The notes under the pieces are model-generated. The model had not been told where the DNA came from, made no database searches, and worked only from the letters and a program-made list of their open reading frames with translations. This document shows positions 46,431 through 57,804 of a stretch of DNA of 64,000 bases, in pieces; the stretch's first letter is position 1; each line of letters starts with the position of its first letter. A program made the translations under genes and the position numbers. Source of the DNA: Scytalidium lignicola (taxonomy: Eukaryota; Ascomycota; Leotiomycetes); NCBI GenBank assembly GCA_002812745.2, contig NCSJ02000199.1, positions 16,728 through 80,727 of the forward strand, given 5' to 3'.

Positions 46431-49256
46431 GGACGACCACGAGGAAAACAAGTTGGAGAGGAAAGAGACGAAGGGGGTTACCAAACTTTATTCGAAAAAG
46501 GGAAAAAGTCGGAAAGCTGGTCATCCATTAATGAAGAATGGGGACTAACCTGCTAACCTACTCTACTAATCGGTTTCAACCAGCGCGCCTGCAAAACGGC
46601 CCCATGGGCAATTTTGTACGTACTGGAAATGCAGAAATGTCGTGTATCCGGGACATGCAAATCCCCACGGAGCACCATGCAACCTGGGCTCCTTTCGATG
46701 TCACGGTGCGCCATCCGCAATCAAAATAAAAAAAAAACTGTTACTATACTGTACGGTATATACGGTACGATATATGATAAGTCGAAAATTGGAGTTTTTG
46801 TTGGGTAAAGTTAAGTTACTGTTATTGAACAACCTTACTGTTATCCTGCAGTCGGTGTATGTATGTATGTCTGGTTCGGGTTTTGATTCTCTGCTGTCGC
46901 GCGACACGACCACCACTTTTGTACCTCCGTACTCACTCACTTACCTTATATCTCATCTCAGTGGGTCTAATATAAAAAGTTAAAAATAAAACCGGCACAA
47001 AGGGCAAGTCTCTCGTGCCTCTTTCTCTTTGCCTCTGCCGTACATACCGTACCTCGCATAGAAATGCAACACACAAAACACACCAACAACATCACGTCAG
47101 TGGTTCAAACATGAATCATCTGCGAGGTTTCTTTTGGCGCCTGGGCATTGCTGACTGACTGACTGATTGAAAGAGCGGTCTTTCATTCCAAGTTACTTTT
47201 CTCGTCCACTCTGTTACTTAATCGATTTGCGCAGTCGAGTCACCAAAAAAGAAGAGAACCAGTCAAAACCGTCGCCTTCATCTTCGCCCTCGCCCAGCAG
47301 CCAAACGCTGACCCAAGGTAAAAGAAAAGGTCCATCATCAGCAGCAAAAGGCGGCCGTTTCCTGGTATATGGTACGTAATGAATAGACCAGGCCCCTCTC
47401 CTTTCTCTACACGGTCCCCCCCTGGCTGACGGTCGCGAAGGTCGAGATGATTTGAGCGCAGGCAGTTTTGATATTCAAAAAGTCGTCTGTCGATGGAATC
47501 TCGAGCCAATCCAGCGGCGCCAATGTTCCTTATCTCTGGCCCCCAGGAGAGTTCGGGGGGCGTCGCCGTGCATCGCATCTGGGACTAACTGAGGGCAGTA
47601 ATAGATTAATAGTTGGCCTTACGGGTATTAGCAGCAAGCCTAGCAGAGACAGACTCCGAACCCGAAAACCGCTGTGAGCAGCAGCAAACCACGATTCGAT
47701 TCGATCGACACTACAAAAAAACCCCACAAAGTGCCGGCGTGGTGTGGCACCAAGGGACCCCAAGGAGAAGAGAGGAAGTCAGCGCTGGGCAGAAGTAAGC
47801 CAGAAAGGGAGCATTTGGCTAAGGGGAAATCATAATCAACGTGCAGAGGCTGCGTCAGGGCGTCAGGACTGTTACGGTCGGAGGGGCTTGGTCAGAAACT
47901 CCAGCCCGGTGGAATTCCCCCCCAGTCCCCTCCTATGGCGATGACGGGTGTTAGGTAAGTGCATGCTCATGGTGGACATTCGCGGTGGATTTCGCTCACC
48001 AATTCTTTTATGTCACATCCTTCCTTATCTCCGGCAGCTGAGTGGTCCAACCCGATCTAATGTTTAGTCGTCCGAAGTAACATGTATTATGTATTTGTAG
48101 TCTCGTGTGTGCGCATGGAATTGAGTGTTTTGGTGGATTGGTTGAACCGGGTTGCATTTGGTGCACGTGTAATAATCCCCGCGCCGATGGAGGGATCCTG
48201 AACAATCTGACAATTTGCTTTTTTTAATCGGATGGAATCAACACGTGATTCTACGTCATAATTCCGGCGCAAAGCTTGAATTTGAATTGGACTTCTCAAC
48301 AACCTACCCAAGCCAGCAAGATTTGTCTTGGATCATCCTCATCAGGATCATCATAAGCGATGGGAAAATACGACACCCAATCCAAAGGCACCTGGCACTG
48401 TTACGGAGGTACACCGAAAAGTACATCGAACGGTATTTCATGCTTCTCGGACACGGGCTGGTTGCACTGCAGCAGGGTCAGAGGGACGTTTTTGATTACC
48501 TGATGGCCCGTCCGCTGTCCACTCCATCCACCCCTCCCAACCATCCACAACACATCTTATTCTCGTGATTGTCTCCCCTTTATTGTTGGCCTCAGCACAG
48601 AGAGTGGACGGTATGACCTTCTGACTTGCAACAAAACCCTCCTGTCCCATCCCTTGATTCGCTCTCCGGCGCATTGATGGGTTCTTTGAGGAAAACAGGT
48701 ATCGTGACGGGAGGTACAAGTCCACATTCATTCACTCTATTTTCATCCAAGGGATTCCTCGAGTTTGATTGTGTTTGTGCGGTGTCTGTGTCGTGCTGTG
48801 TAACTTCAATAAACGGGTGACCACAGGGGTTTTGGGCTAGGGTTGGAGGGGGCTGATTATTGCCAGATTGNAAAAAAAAAAATAAGAGGCGTGAATCCCT
48901 CCCTCCCCGTCTTGCGAAACTTGAACGGGAATAATTGAAGCAAAAGAAAAAAAAAGAGGCTTCATCGGAAGGAGCGTCTATCCTTACCTATATCCGTTGC
49001 TTGTATAATTTTACCAGGGATATACGTTGAATTATTTGGCAGCAATTAAGTACGGGAAATATGGGAAGTACGGTGGCTTTTCGCTTCACGTCACATATTC
49101 TCAATTCTTTCAAAATCAAACGTTCTCTTCATTTTCTTCATCCTCACCTCTTTTCTATTTTCATTTATCCGACTACTACTACTCATTTATTCACCTCATC
49201 ATTATCTCATATCGTCTAATTCATGAATATATTCATATTCACTCANTTTTTATGCN

Positions 49257-49262
49257 CTTCTT

Positions 49263-49292
<30 letters not shown>
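49257..49292. repeat. (TTC)n microsatellite
   Basis: About twelve TTC units directly after an N at 49256; the true length may be wrong in the assembly. Confidence 0.9.
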
Positions 49293-49293
<1 letters not shown>

Positions 49294-51469
49294 GTGCAAA
49301 CTCCTCTTAAAATAAAGTATGAAACAAAAATTACTCAGACTTTATATTCGAGGAATCCAAGAATTGATTCCTAAGGGAGGATGGAACTCCAAACATTTCT
49401 GAGTATCTCAACATTGACGATCTCAAATTCTATATAAAAAATGGATTTAATATTAAGCTCTATTCACTAAATGCAAACACTGTAAGCGTCGAAATTATAT
49501 TCGTTGTTGATTTTAATCTGTCATCGTCAACTGAAAAGGATTTTTTGTTGTCAATTCCCTACAAGATATCATCATGTTCTTCTTTACTAGTTTATAGCAA
49601 TAGCGTGCTGGGAGGGTAGGTAAGGGGGCCGCAACGCACGTTAGGCCCCCGAGAACTCCAACTTGGATAATATCGCGTTTGTCCTCTTTAAGTCAATGAA
49701 ATATCCCAGATCCGTGTGGGGAAAAAAATATAAGGCCAGGTTCTAAAGCGTCGTGAAAAGGTTCGGTGGCAGTTAAACGCCGAAGTGCATGAGGGGCAGT
49801 AGAAGCGGAAGTAAAGAGAAGTCCCAACATGCCACAGTCAGAGCATTTGAATCTATTTTCCAAGTCAATCTCACTATAATTAACCCTCTAAATAATAAGG
49901 ATAGAACAAATCTAGCAAACAGTAGTAAGACTTACAGCACTATGCTCTTGGTGTATTATATGTGCAACTTGCAGCACGGCTTTGAATCTGCAAAACTTAA
50001 GGAAGAATTCAGGGTGCAGATTCCACGTTTAGAAGTCGAGTGGATACACATGAAACTAGCTGTGATTGCCCTCTTGACGCTCGATCCGATGAGGGACCGA
50101 AGGGGCAACACCTTTTTTCACCTGGCGGTCAAAATTAATCTCAGAGTTTAGATTATCTAGATCCCCTGAAAAGAGCTTTTTAAGTCATGTGTTGAGGTTG
50201 AAATTATGTTTCCTGTTATGGCGAAATAATTAAAGCAAGATAGAAATGTAGCTTCAAAGTTAATAGTAGCCTATACCCATTCACTAGGAAGGAAGGAAGT
50301 GCTATAGTACCTAGGAAAATAACTGATATTGAATACAAATCACGATCACGATCAAAACGATAACAATAAGGTTAAATAGCTTGGTTTGGAAATTATATAT
50401 ATCTTGCCTCAGAAATGGTAAGATAAACCCGACAAAAAGTCCAACCAAGGCAGGAAATACTACGAAGTTCAAATTCCAAGGATTGGATACTGTCTGACGG
50501 TACGAACTGATATTCCTTCGAATTACAAGCCCAGTCTGATTCATTTTAAGGGGTGGTGACTCTGATTGACTTAGGGAGATCTAGCTCAATGTTACCCTAA
50601 CTTTTGTTGTCATTTCCGTCGTTTTTGTGTCGTAGATTTCGTTGTCGATTTCTTATAGTCAAATTCCACTTATGACCACTCACTGGAGCACGGCTGGAAA
50701 AAGAGATTTGATGATGTCAGTTATGTGATGGATTCCTTCGTGCGTGACTTTTGGTAGTGTTATGATAATTAATCTTGCATTGGATAGATAGAATGACAGG
50801 CTAAATCCCAAATCCCAGTCTCCTAATTTCCGTTCTTTATTTTAAGAGTGTTGTTTTAAGGAATTCGAAAGTAAAATACTTCATTATTCATATTCATATT
50901 GTAGTGACTTATTCCACTATTCTGTAATAGTCCTTTGCTTTTTCGTTGTCATGTTTTACGGTAGCGGAGTTTCTCTCAAAATTAATCCTAGCTCTTACAA
51001 GTTGTTTTCACTTGTACTTCTGATGGATTTTGATACATAATGGTTGACAAGGATCTGTTTTCTTTAGATATAGTGATTATAGAAAAATCTCCAATTCAGT
51101 TATCAATTTTTGCTTACCTAAATAGGTTGAATTCAATCAAGGCACCTTATTCTCCGATGATTGCAACAATATATTGGCGAGTACAGAGTTGGGTATATCT
51201 TCTAAAGTTGAGGATTGAACATGAAAAATAAATCAAGGAATTCTTCACAGTAATTCGGCCGTTCCTACTCCGTATACTAGATTGAAATAGATCACCGATA
51301 CTGAGATGTAATATGAAGGGGATATAGTGATTGGCAGTGATAAATATACAATAAAATTGGCTACATGAGTACCAAAACCGGCATAATACAAGCGCCTAGA
51401 GAGTGTGTCCTTCATACACAAACTATACGGTCATTATATCAAACAAAAAAATACATATTCAAGAACCCT

Positions 51470-52763
51470 TTAATGGCCAGTAACAGGCAGACCACGAGCC
51501 TCTAGCTCCTTCTCAATAACCTTCCATCTCCCTAAAGCACGCTCCTGGTCAATAGAGGTAATCCGTCTGGAATATACGTTAACATTAGGTAGCGTGAGCA
51601 GCTCTTCCTTCTGTGAGAGAACTTCGGCCAACACACGAGGCTTCGGGGGCGTAACAAGATGCGAGAGAAAATCTTTCACAGTCTTTGAGGATTGAATCGC
51701 GTGATCTGGGATACGAATTCCGGTTAATTGCACAGTGCGCTTGAAAACCTATTATTGAACTAATTAGCATAATTCTGGCTCTCAATACATAGTTAAGAAT
51801 ATAACTTACAGCAAATTTCAGTTCTGGATTTTCCAATGAGATCTGAAGCCAGGCAGGATCCCAAGCAGCCACTAACTCATCATAGGTTGTATACCGTGCT
51901 GATTTCACAGATCCAGGCGTTTCCCCGGTAGGAGTTATATTCTCACGATCTGCAACAACATCTTCTTCGGATTCAGTTGGATTGCGCTTCCTAGTCGAAT
52001 CATCGATCTTGGGCTCTGTTATTTCCGGGTGGAGAGGATCAGATATAGATCGGTCTGCGGCCACATCTTCCTCGGATGGAGTAGGGTTGGTCTTTTCGAT
52101 TGTCTCGTCGAAGTCTCTTTCCTCACTAAACAGAAGGACCTGTTCAGCTGGAGTGTCGACGGGGAACTGTATAGTCGCTCCAGTTGCTGAAGCTGCAATT
52201 TGTACGTCATGTGTAGGATCGAACTCAGTCTGCAATTTCGATATCTCGGATAAGGATCGTCCAGCTTGTTGCAGGGAGAAGGCTTCGACGACAGCTCGGT
52301 GCAACGCAGCAGTAGCTTCTGAAGAGTCTTTCACTACCTCAGCTGGAGAAAACCCAATGTAAGGATGCTCCGGATCCCAATTCTCCTTCCACCAATGTCC
52401 ATAGCCTCCTACTCTTTCCAAACCCTCCCAATTGGTTGCTGGCTCGTACCCAGAAAGATCAGTTGGGATGGTTCTTGCTGCTTGCCGTTCTTCAGCCTCT
52501 TGCCCAGATGACCTTTGCTTCAATTTCTCAACAAAACCGGGTTCTCCGTACGGGTCCGTTTGTCCAGGAGGCTTATCAGTGCCCCATATTCTCCGTCGAA
52601 CTTTCTCGGTGAATGGAACCTTTTCAGCGGAATGGGAGGGATATGTCGAGAAGGGGGTAGCTTGCACTCTGCATGCTACACAGAAGCTTGGGGAGGCCGA
52701 ATTTAAGCTGGGCCTTGTTCGCAGCAAGTCAATCGACCTTTCTAACCTTGATATTCGACGCAT
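51470..52763 (-). CDS. Mitochondrial large-subunit ribosomal protein mL50
   Basis: Component of the mitochondrial 54S/39S ribosomal subunit, 410 residues from exons 52763-51810 and 51748-51470 (intron 61 nt). The N-terminus is rich in Arg, Ser and Leu with no acidic run, as expected for a mitochondrial presequence. The conserved mL50 segment is seen in the middle (PATNWEGLERVGG, HWWKENWDPEHPY) and a second conserved block, VTPPKPRVLAE, after the splice. Fungal mL50 proteins are longer than animal ones and carry variable acidic inserts. Here two similar inserts of the type PTPSEEDVAADR and PTESEEDVVADR stand about 40 residues apart, a small internal duplication. It shares a 326-bp divergent upstream region with the small gene at 53090. 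Confidence 0.85.
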
Positions 52764-53089
52764 TGTATCGTATGAGGGATGAAGTTGAAAGTGAGAACCT
52801 CACCTGATGTTTGTCCTCGACTTTTTGAATCATGATATGCACTAACCCCGAGATTGGTTTAGCGTTGCCTTGCCGCATGTGTTGGAGCCTCAGGACCAAG
52901 AGGCATGTATGCGACCTCATCTCGAGCTCGGTCATGGATCAAACCAGTAATCAAAGTTGAATCGCAAAACTAAGAAGCAATTCATTTACCCTCTTTTACT
53001 TTTTGGTCTTATTGCGATCAATTTCCAACAATTCTGATACAAACCATTAAACATATCTACATTCGAAGTTATCACTACTTTCCGACGTC
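52764..53089. other. Divergent promoter between mL50 and the small Cys-rich gene
   Basis: Short spacer between two divergent start codons; it must hold both promoters. No other feature is seen. Confidence 0.5.
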
Positions 53090-53595
53090 ATGAGGACCAC
53101 CACTCTCCTCCTTATATTCTTCACATTAATGATATCAGCATTAGCAGCCTGTATGTTTTCTAGAAATACTTAAAATGTTGCGTACGAATCCAAATACAGA
53201 AATGCTAACGTTCCAAAATAGCGCCGCCCTCATTCTGCAAATGCACCTGCTTTACCAACAGCACCATAATCCCCCTCACTCCCAACGCGCCCACTACTCC
53301 GCGACAAATCGAAATTCGGGCAGCATCTAGCACCTGCGCGATGTGTAATCGTGCCTTCTGCCTCTCCCAACGGCTCCCATTCTGCAAGGACGCCGAGGAG
53401 AAAGACGTCTTTACTACTTGTTTCCAGAGAGATAGCCGCAAGGATCAGATTGTGGTACTTACATTTATTACCAGCACGCTTGGATTGCTAGGATGGGCTG
53501 GTATTAGAAAGATTATTGAGAAAAGAAAGGCAATTGGCGGTGACAGATTGAGAGGCGATGCGCAGCAAGGGTATATTGCTGTCAACGAGGGATAG
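53090..53595 (+). CDS. Small cysteine-rich single-pass membrane protein with signal peptide
   Basis: Hypothetical protein of 144 residues from exons 53090-53150 and 53222-53595 (intron 71 nt, after the signal peptide). Residues 1-20 (MRTTTLLLIFFTLMISALAA) are a clear signal peptide. The lumenal or extracellular part has eight cysteines in the pattern CKCTC, CAMC, FC, FC, TC. A single transmembrane segment near residues 98-118 (IVVLTFITSTLGLLGWAGI) is followed by a basic stretch and a tail of about 25 residues. This arrangement predicts a type I membrane protein of the ER or cell surface. I believe similar short proteins exist in other ascomycetes but know no function for them. Confidence 0.8.
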
Positions 53596-54021
53596 GCTGC
53601 CGAGGAGGGAAATATTAAATTATTCTTCAATGAGCATAATCGTAGGGCTTTATTACCAGAGCGCTGTTTCCGGAAAGCCCTTATAATGGCTCTAACAGCC
53701 AAGGGCTCTTAGTCTATGAAGTCGGTAGACAGGAAGGATATCGAGCCAAGTGTATTGGTTCTTATCGATTCATCAGAACTTTTTGAATGGCCAGCCCTCA
53801 ACTGAGCAGGGAGGTGGCCAAGATAGTGTGAGAAAGAGGAGAGGAGGCGCACGGTATTTGAATCCGAAGTACCTGTTTATGATCTATATACCCCAAGTCT
53901 AGTCCAATGTATTTTTAGATACCTAACAGATTTCCAAAACGCTGATCATTAAGTCGATAACGTCTAAGCATCATTTAGTGTTCTTGTCCCATACTACCCA
54001 AACTCCTTGTGAAAATTCCAA
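53596..54021. other. Convergent 3' intergenic region
   Basis: Spacer between the small Cys-rich gene and the TmpA-like gene. No gene is seen. Confidence 0.5.
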
Positions 54022-55482
54022 TCAAGAGTCCCAAACCGGCCCAAATGCGGGAATGCCCCTGCACTCTAACTCATAAACAACATGTTTCGTGACCTTCCGG
54101 TTACTGACACAAAATACTGCCTCTGCGCCAGTCTCCTTATAAAGGTTGAATGTCAGCACCACTAAGTCTGGTCGGCCTTCCTTTTCCGTATCAACAATGA
54201 CTGCATCAGGATCAACGCTTAAAACATTATCAACAAGTTCATCACCGAATGTTAACCGCGGCGTGGGCGTAGACCAGATGACCCGACAGGTTGTCTTAGG
54301 AATGAACAGCATGGTGCCAAGGCAAGGTCCTATACCACTACCAGTTGTCACAATTATGACCTTTCGAAAGATCCGGGCCATGCATAGTACACCAACTGTC
54401 GGGATTCCCCGAGTATAATAGGACTTCTTGGGATTGTTGATAGTTTTCCGGGTCCAGTCCCCAGCGTTGGAGACGATGATGGAACTTCCTGTCTGATCGG
54501 CTTTAGGAATACAAGCAAAGGAATGCCATTCTTTGAGCGGTGCATCGGCGATGCGATACACTACACAATGTGGTACCTTTTCTTTAAAATGTAAGCGGAT
54601 AGCGTGAACGCCTACTCCTAAATGCTCTGCCTCTGTTCGAAGTCGTCGAAGACGCATCCAAGGTAATGCGACGTGGAATGTTGTGATGCATAATATCCAG
54701 AAGGCTGGAAGTTTGTGAAGAATTGCACCTGGGGACAATGGCCCAGCTTGGTGACCCAGTGCCCGTGTGAAGAGCCAGAGTTCGGGAAAGAAGAGGATCA
54801 AAATTATCCACCCTCCAAATCTATGCAAAACTTCGAAAGTATTATGCCAGACTATACGGATTTCTGGATAAGCAGATATTACCATTGCAAATAAAAGAAT
54901 TGCAATAGTGTAACTGCTCAATATGACGAATGTATCCCGTATTCGGATTGCCATCCATTCCCATGTCAGGATCACTGTCAGGAGAGTGAACCATAGCAAA
55001 GAACACACGGCTGTCCCGCTATGGAGGCCACCAAACTCGTAAATTTTGGCAAGTGATCTCCGGATTCGAAGGGGCATCCAGAACGGAACCCACCAACATA
55101 TCCTGAAGAGAATATTGAGAATATAATCTTGGCGTATCAATATTGCCAGCATGAGGTTAGCAGATGCAGCTGTAGATATATCTACCAGTAGCGGGGAATA
55201 TTTAGACCGACGCTTCTTAGTAATGACATGATACGCTACAAGTCCGTTGATAATAAAGACGGCAGTGAAGATTCGTCGGTAGACATTGAGGCCTGTATAT
55301 CTCACAAATCGGTATAGCCCGAAGCCGCGTCTCGGAGGTAGCGGATCACTTGAGAGACGGTTACTAAACTCGTCTGCAGCATGTTTTCCTTCCCTATACT
55401 CTGAGCGGGATATAAATGGTTCCAGCTCGCCCGCATCCTCGTTCCTCGAATATGAACCAAGCTCGATTTCTTTCAGAGCCAT
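54022..55482 (-). CDS. tmpA: TmpA-like integral membrane oxidoreductase
   Basis: Single-exon protein of 486 residues. A hydrophilic N-terminus of about 65 residues is followed by about six membrane spans (residues 70-275). A cytosolic nucleotide-binding part resembling ferric-reductase-type FAD/NAD domains follows, with NAGDWTRK, the glycine motif TTGSGIGPCLG near 370, and the closing GIPAFGPVWDS. These motifs match the Aspergillus nidulans TmpA family. TmpA is a plasma-membrane flavoprotein-like factor needed for a conidiation signal; related membrane modules occur fused to or beside adenylate-forming enzymes. The usual heme-binding bis-histidine pairs of ferric reductases are not evident, so metal reduction is unlikely. 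A role in developmental signalling is inferred from the family only. Start ATG is at 55482, with no in-frame alternative that fits better. Confidence 0.75.
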   Translation of the reverse strand: MALKEIELGSYSRNEDAGELEPFISRSEYREGKHAADEFSNRLSSDPLPPRRGFGLYRFVRYTGLNVYRRIFTAVFIINGLVAYHVITKKRRSKYSPLLVDISTAASANLMLAILIRQDYILNILFRICWWVPFWMPLRIRRSLAKIYEFGGLHSGTAVCSLLWFTLLTVILTWEWMAIRIRDTFVILSSYTIAILLFAMVISAYPEIRIVWHNTFEVLHRFGGWIILILFFPELWLFTRALGHQAGPLSPGAILHKLPAFWILCITTFHVALPWMRLRRLRTEAEHLGVGVHAIRLHFKEKVPHCVVYRIADAPLKEWHSFACIPKADQTGSSIIVSNAGDWTRKTINNPKKSYYTRGIPTVGVLCMARIFRKVIIVTTGSGIGPCLGTMLFIPKTTCRVIWSTPTPRLTFGDELVDNVLSVDPDAVIVDTEKEGRPDLVVLTFNLYKETGAEAVFCVSNRKVTKHVVYELECRGIPAFGPVWDS

Positions 55483-56541
55483 TATCCTAAATCTTTCCTC
55501 TCTACCTACACGTCGTATATATTCTCCTATTTGGCAGAATATGACTAAGAGTAGCTGACGCCGAGTGATATGCGTAGGACCTTAGCTACTTGGCTAATTT
55601 GGAAAACTTCAACCCCCTACTAGCAGGCAAATGTTGTGTGGCGCTGCTATAAAATCGAGAATACCGTGATTTCGGGCTAGCAACCAAGTTTGGTGTCGCA
55701 AATATACTTTTAAGGTTTGAGAACCCTAAAATTCATCATAAGATGACTTCTATCACGAATGTATATCTCCTAATCTACACTTGTTCGATCGTTGCAGTTA
55801 CTCCCGCGGCGGTTTCATCACCAAAGACGTTGCCAGAGCTCGTTTTGCCCGAAAAGAGGAGAAGCAAGAAAAAAAAAAAACGAACGTTGAACTAAAGAAA
55901 GGAAAGAAGAGAAGACCCAAGTCAAATAAATACGAGGTTTGACTTACAGTTATCTGGGTTTGATGCATTGGCTCGTTAGCTGGAAACATCCCTGAACGGC
56001 AGAAGGAGCTTTAAGAGGTGCAAGCTGCAGCTAAAACACCCTGTGCATAATAGGTTGCAAAAGTTAAGGTAGCCATTGAGCACTCAAGCAATGGTGATAA
56101 GATCCATACATCAGACTCAGTATTGCGATAGAACTCTAATTTTGAGCTCATATGGATAATCTTAAGTCTTCGTCTCAATTGTTGTTAGACGTCAAAAGTT
56201 AGGGATGTTGGATGCTTGCTCCAAAGACCCAAGCGAGACCCTAGGCTCATAGACCAGTAACGTTCAACACACATCACAGATATATCAAAACTGATCGAAT
56301 AGTATAGCAGGTAGCAACATTAATATTGTACGCGGCCGGATTGAGGCTTGATATCGAATCATGTATGGGAAAGATGTCTGTAAACCAAATATATTTTCCT
56401 GCCAGAACGACCAGAAAACCAACCTGTTTGTGCAAGTTTGAGGAATATATATACAGTGTTCTAAAAAAATGCCATGTTTGACAGATTTAATCCAATAAAT
56501 CAATCCATGTAGCAACATACACTCATTCACATCGTATTCAT
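55483..56541. other. Intergenic region with one possible small secreted-peptide ORF
   Basis: Between the TmpA-like start and the thiolase stop. A 50-codon plus-strand frame at 55743-55895 has a signal-peptide-like beginning and a lysine-rich end; it is listed as a finding rather than as a gene. Nothing else is seen. Confidence 0.4.
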
Positions 56542-57804
56542 CTACTCCCTAACAAACATTCCAGCCATCCCCATACCGGTTCCAATACACATGCTAACCA
56601 CACCAATTTGGAGTCCCTGTCTCTCTAATTCCGGCAACAATCCTGCGACCATTCTACCTCCGGTAGCTCCAAGTGGATGGCCCAAAGCAATAGCTCCACC
56701 CTTAGGATTGATCTTTCCTTCAGCTAAAGCCTTCTCCAAGCCCAATTGCCTTATGCAGTAGATAGCTTGGCTGGCGAATGCTTCGTTGATTTCCCAAATA
56801 TCAACCTCTTCCTTCTTAATCCCGGTGTATTCAAGCAATTTAGGGATCGCAATGGCAGGCCCGACACCCATCTCATCGGGAGCACAACCCGCGACTTGAG
56901 ATCCGGCCCATTTGCCGATGATTGACGATCCAAGACCTAATTCTAATGCGGTGCTTCGTCGCATCATGAGAGTTACTGCAGCACCATCCGAGATCTGAGA
57001 CGAGTTTCCTGCAGTAGATGTACCGTTCTCCTTGAAAGCAGGCTTTAACTTTGCCATCCCCTCGAGCGAGGCATTCGTTCTGATGCCGTCATCCTTGGTA
57101 ACTGTAACCAGTTGCTGTTCGCCAATTGGCTTCCCAGTCTTATCCACTTCTTGGTACTTTGTGTGAACTGGAACAATTTCCTTATCGAAAAAGCCCTCTG
57201 CTCTTGCTTTTGTAGCTTTCATATGCGACTCCACGGCAAAAGCATCTTGCTCTGCTCGGCTAACGCCATATCTCTCTGCGACATTCTCGCTGGTAAGACC
57301 CATCGGCATAACGCAGTCTCGGGCATCCTTAACAGGACTATCCTTTAATTCTTCCCAGTACTTCGTAGGAATAGCCTTTGAGCCATAATTCCTCGTCATA
57401 CTTTCCATTCCACCACCAATACCAACATCAATCATTCCTGTAGCAATCTGTTGTGCCACAGCAGTAATCGCGGTAAGTCCACTAGCACACGCCCTGTTCA
57501 CCGTATAGAAACTGGTGCTCGTGGGGATCCCTATGTGGTTCATGGCCATACGCCCGGCCTTCGAGCCACCGAGTTCAGAGAGCACAGTTCCAATTGCCAC
57601 ATCTTGGATAAGCGCTGGGTCGAGATTTGGGTTTTGTGCGAGAGTAGCTTTGAGGACGGTGGCGAGCATCTCTTCAGGATAGGCATCCTTGAGATGGCCT
57701 TTATAGGAACGGGTTACTGGCGTCCGGAGGGAGGAGAGAATTACGACATCTGAGGGATCCTTAGTGAGAATATTTTTCAATCCTTTGCGGATTGCACCCG
57801 ACAT
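56542..57804 (-). CDS. 3-ketoacyl-CoA thiolase (acetyl-CoA C-acyltransferase)
   Basis: Last enzyme of fatty-acid beta-oxidation, splitting 3-ketoacyl-CoA with CoA into acetyl-CoA and a shortened acyl-CoA. Single exon, 420 residues, normal thiolase length. The nucleophile Cys106 is in NRACASGL; NEAFA near 340, GHPLGATG with His near 376, and the proton-donor Cys near 406 in CIGTGMG complete the active site. The motifs fit the 3-ketoacyl-CoA thiolase branch better than ERG10-type acetoacetyl-CoA thiolase, but specificity is inferred. The C-terminus VRE is not a PTS1, and no PTS2 nonapeptide is evident in the N-terminus IRKGLKNILTK, which is basic and could instead be a mitochondrial presequence. 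Location is therefore open. Confidence 0.92.
   Translation of the reverse strand: MSGAIRKGLKNILTKDPSDVVILSSLRTPVTRSYKGHLKDAYPEEMLATVLKATLAQNPNLDPALIQDVAIGTVLSELGGSKAGRMAMNHIGIPTSTSFYTVNRACASGLTAITAVAQQIATGMIDVGIGGGMESMTRNYGSKAIPTKYWEELKDSPVKDARDCVMPMGLTSENVAERYGVSRAEQDAFAVESHMKATKARAEGFFDKEIVPVHTKYQEVDKTGKPIGEQQLVTVTKDDGIRTNASLEGMAKLKPAFKENGTSTAGNSSQISDGAAVTLMMRRSTALELGLGSSIIGKWAGSQVAGCAPDEMGVGPAIAIPKLLEYTGIKKEEVDIWEINEAFASQAIYCIRQLGLEKALAEGKINPKGGAIALGHPLGATGGRMVAGLLPELERQGLQIGVVSMCIGTGMGMAGMFVRE

Larger units (their letters stand above)
45623..51469. other. 5.8-kb gene-poor, microsatellite-rich region
   Basis: Upstream of the TamA-like gene. It carries GATAGAGA repeats near 46244-46270, long CT-rich stretches at 46376-46430, a TTC repeat at 49257-49292, two CACGTG boxes (48164-48169 and 48242-48247) and N bases at 45801, 48871, 49246 and 49256. 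Open frames are short and unrecognised, except for possible ankyrin-like traces at 49366-50151. From about 49300 on, the base composition is clearly more AT-rich. Confidence 0.45.

Noticed and set aside
50311..50544. Minus-strand 77-codon ORF with a hydrophobic segment
   Set aside because: Isolated, AT-rich region; hydrophobic codons arise easily in such DNA and no family was recognised.
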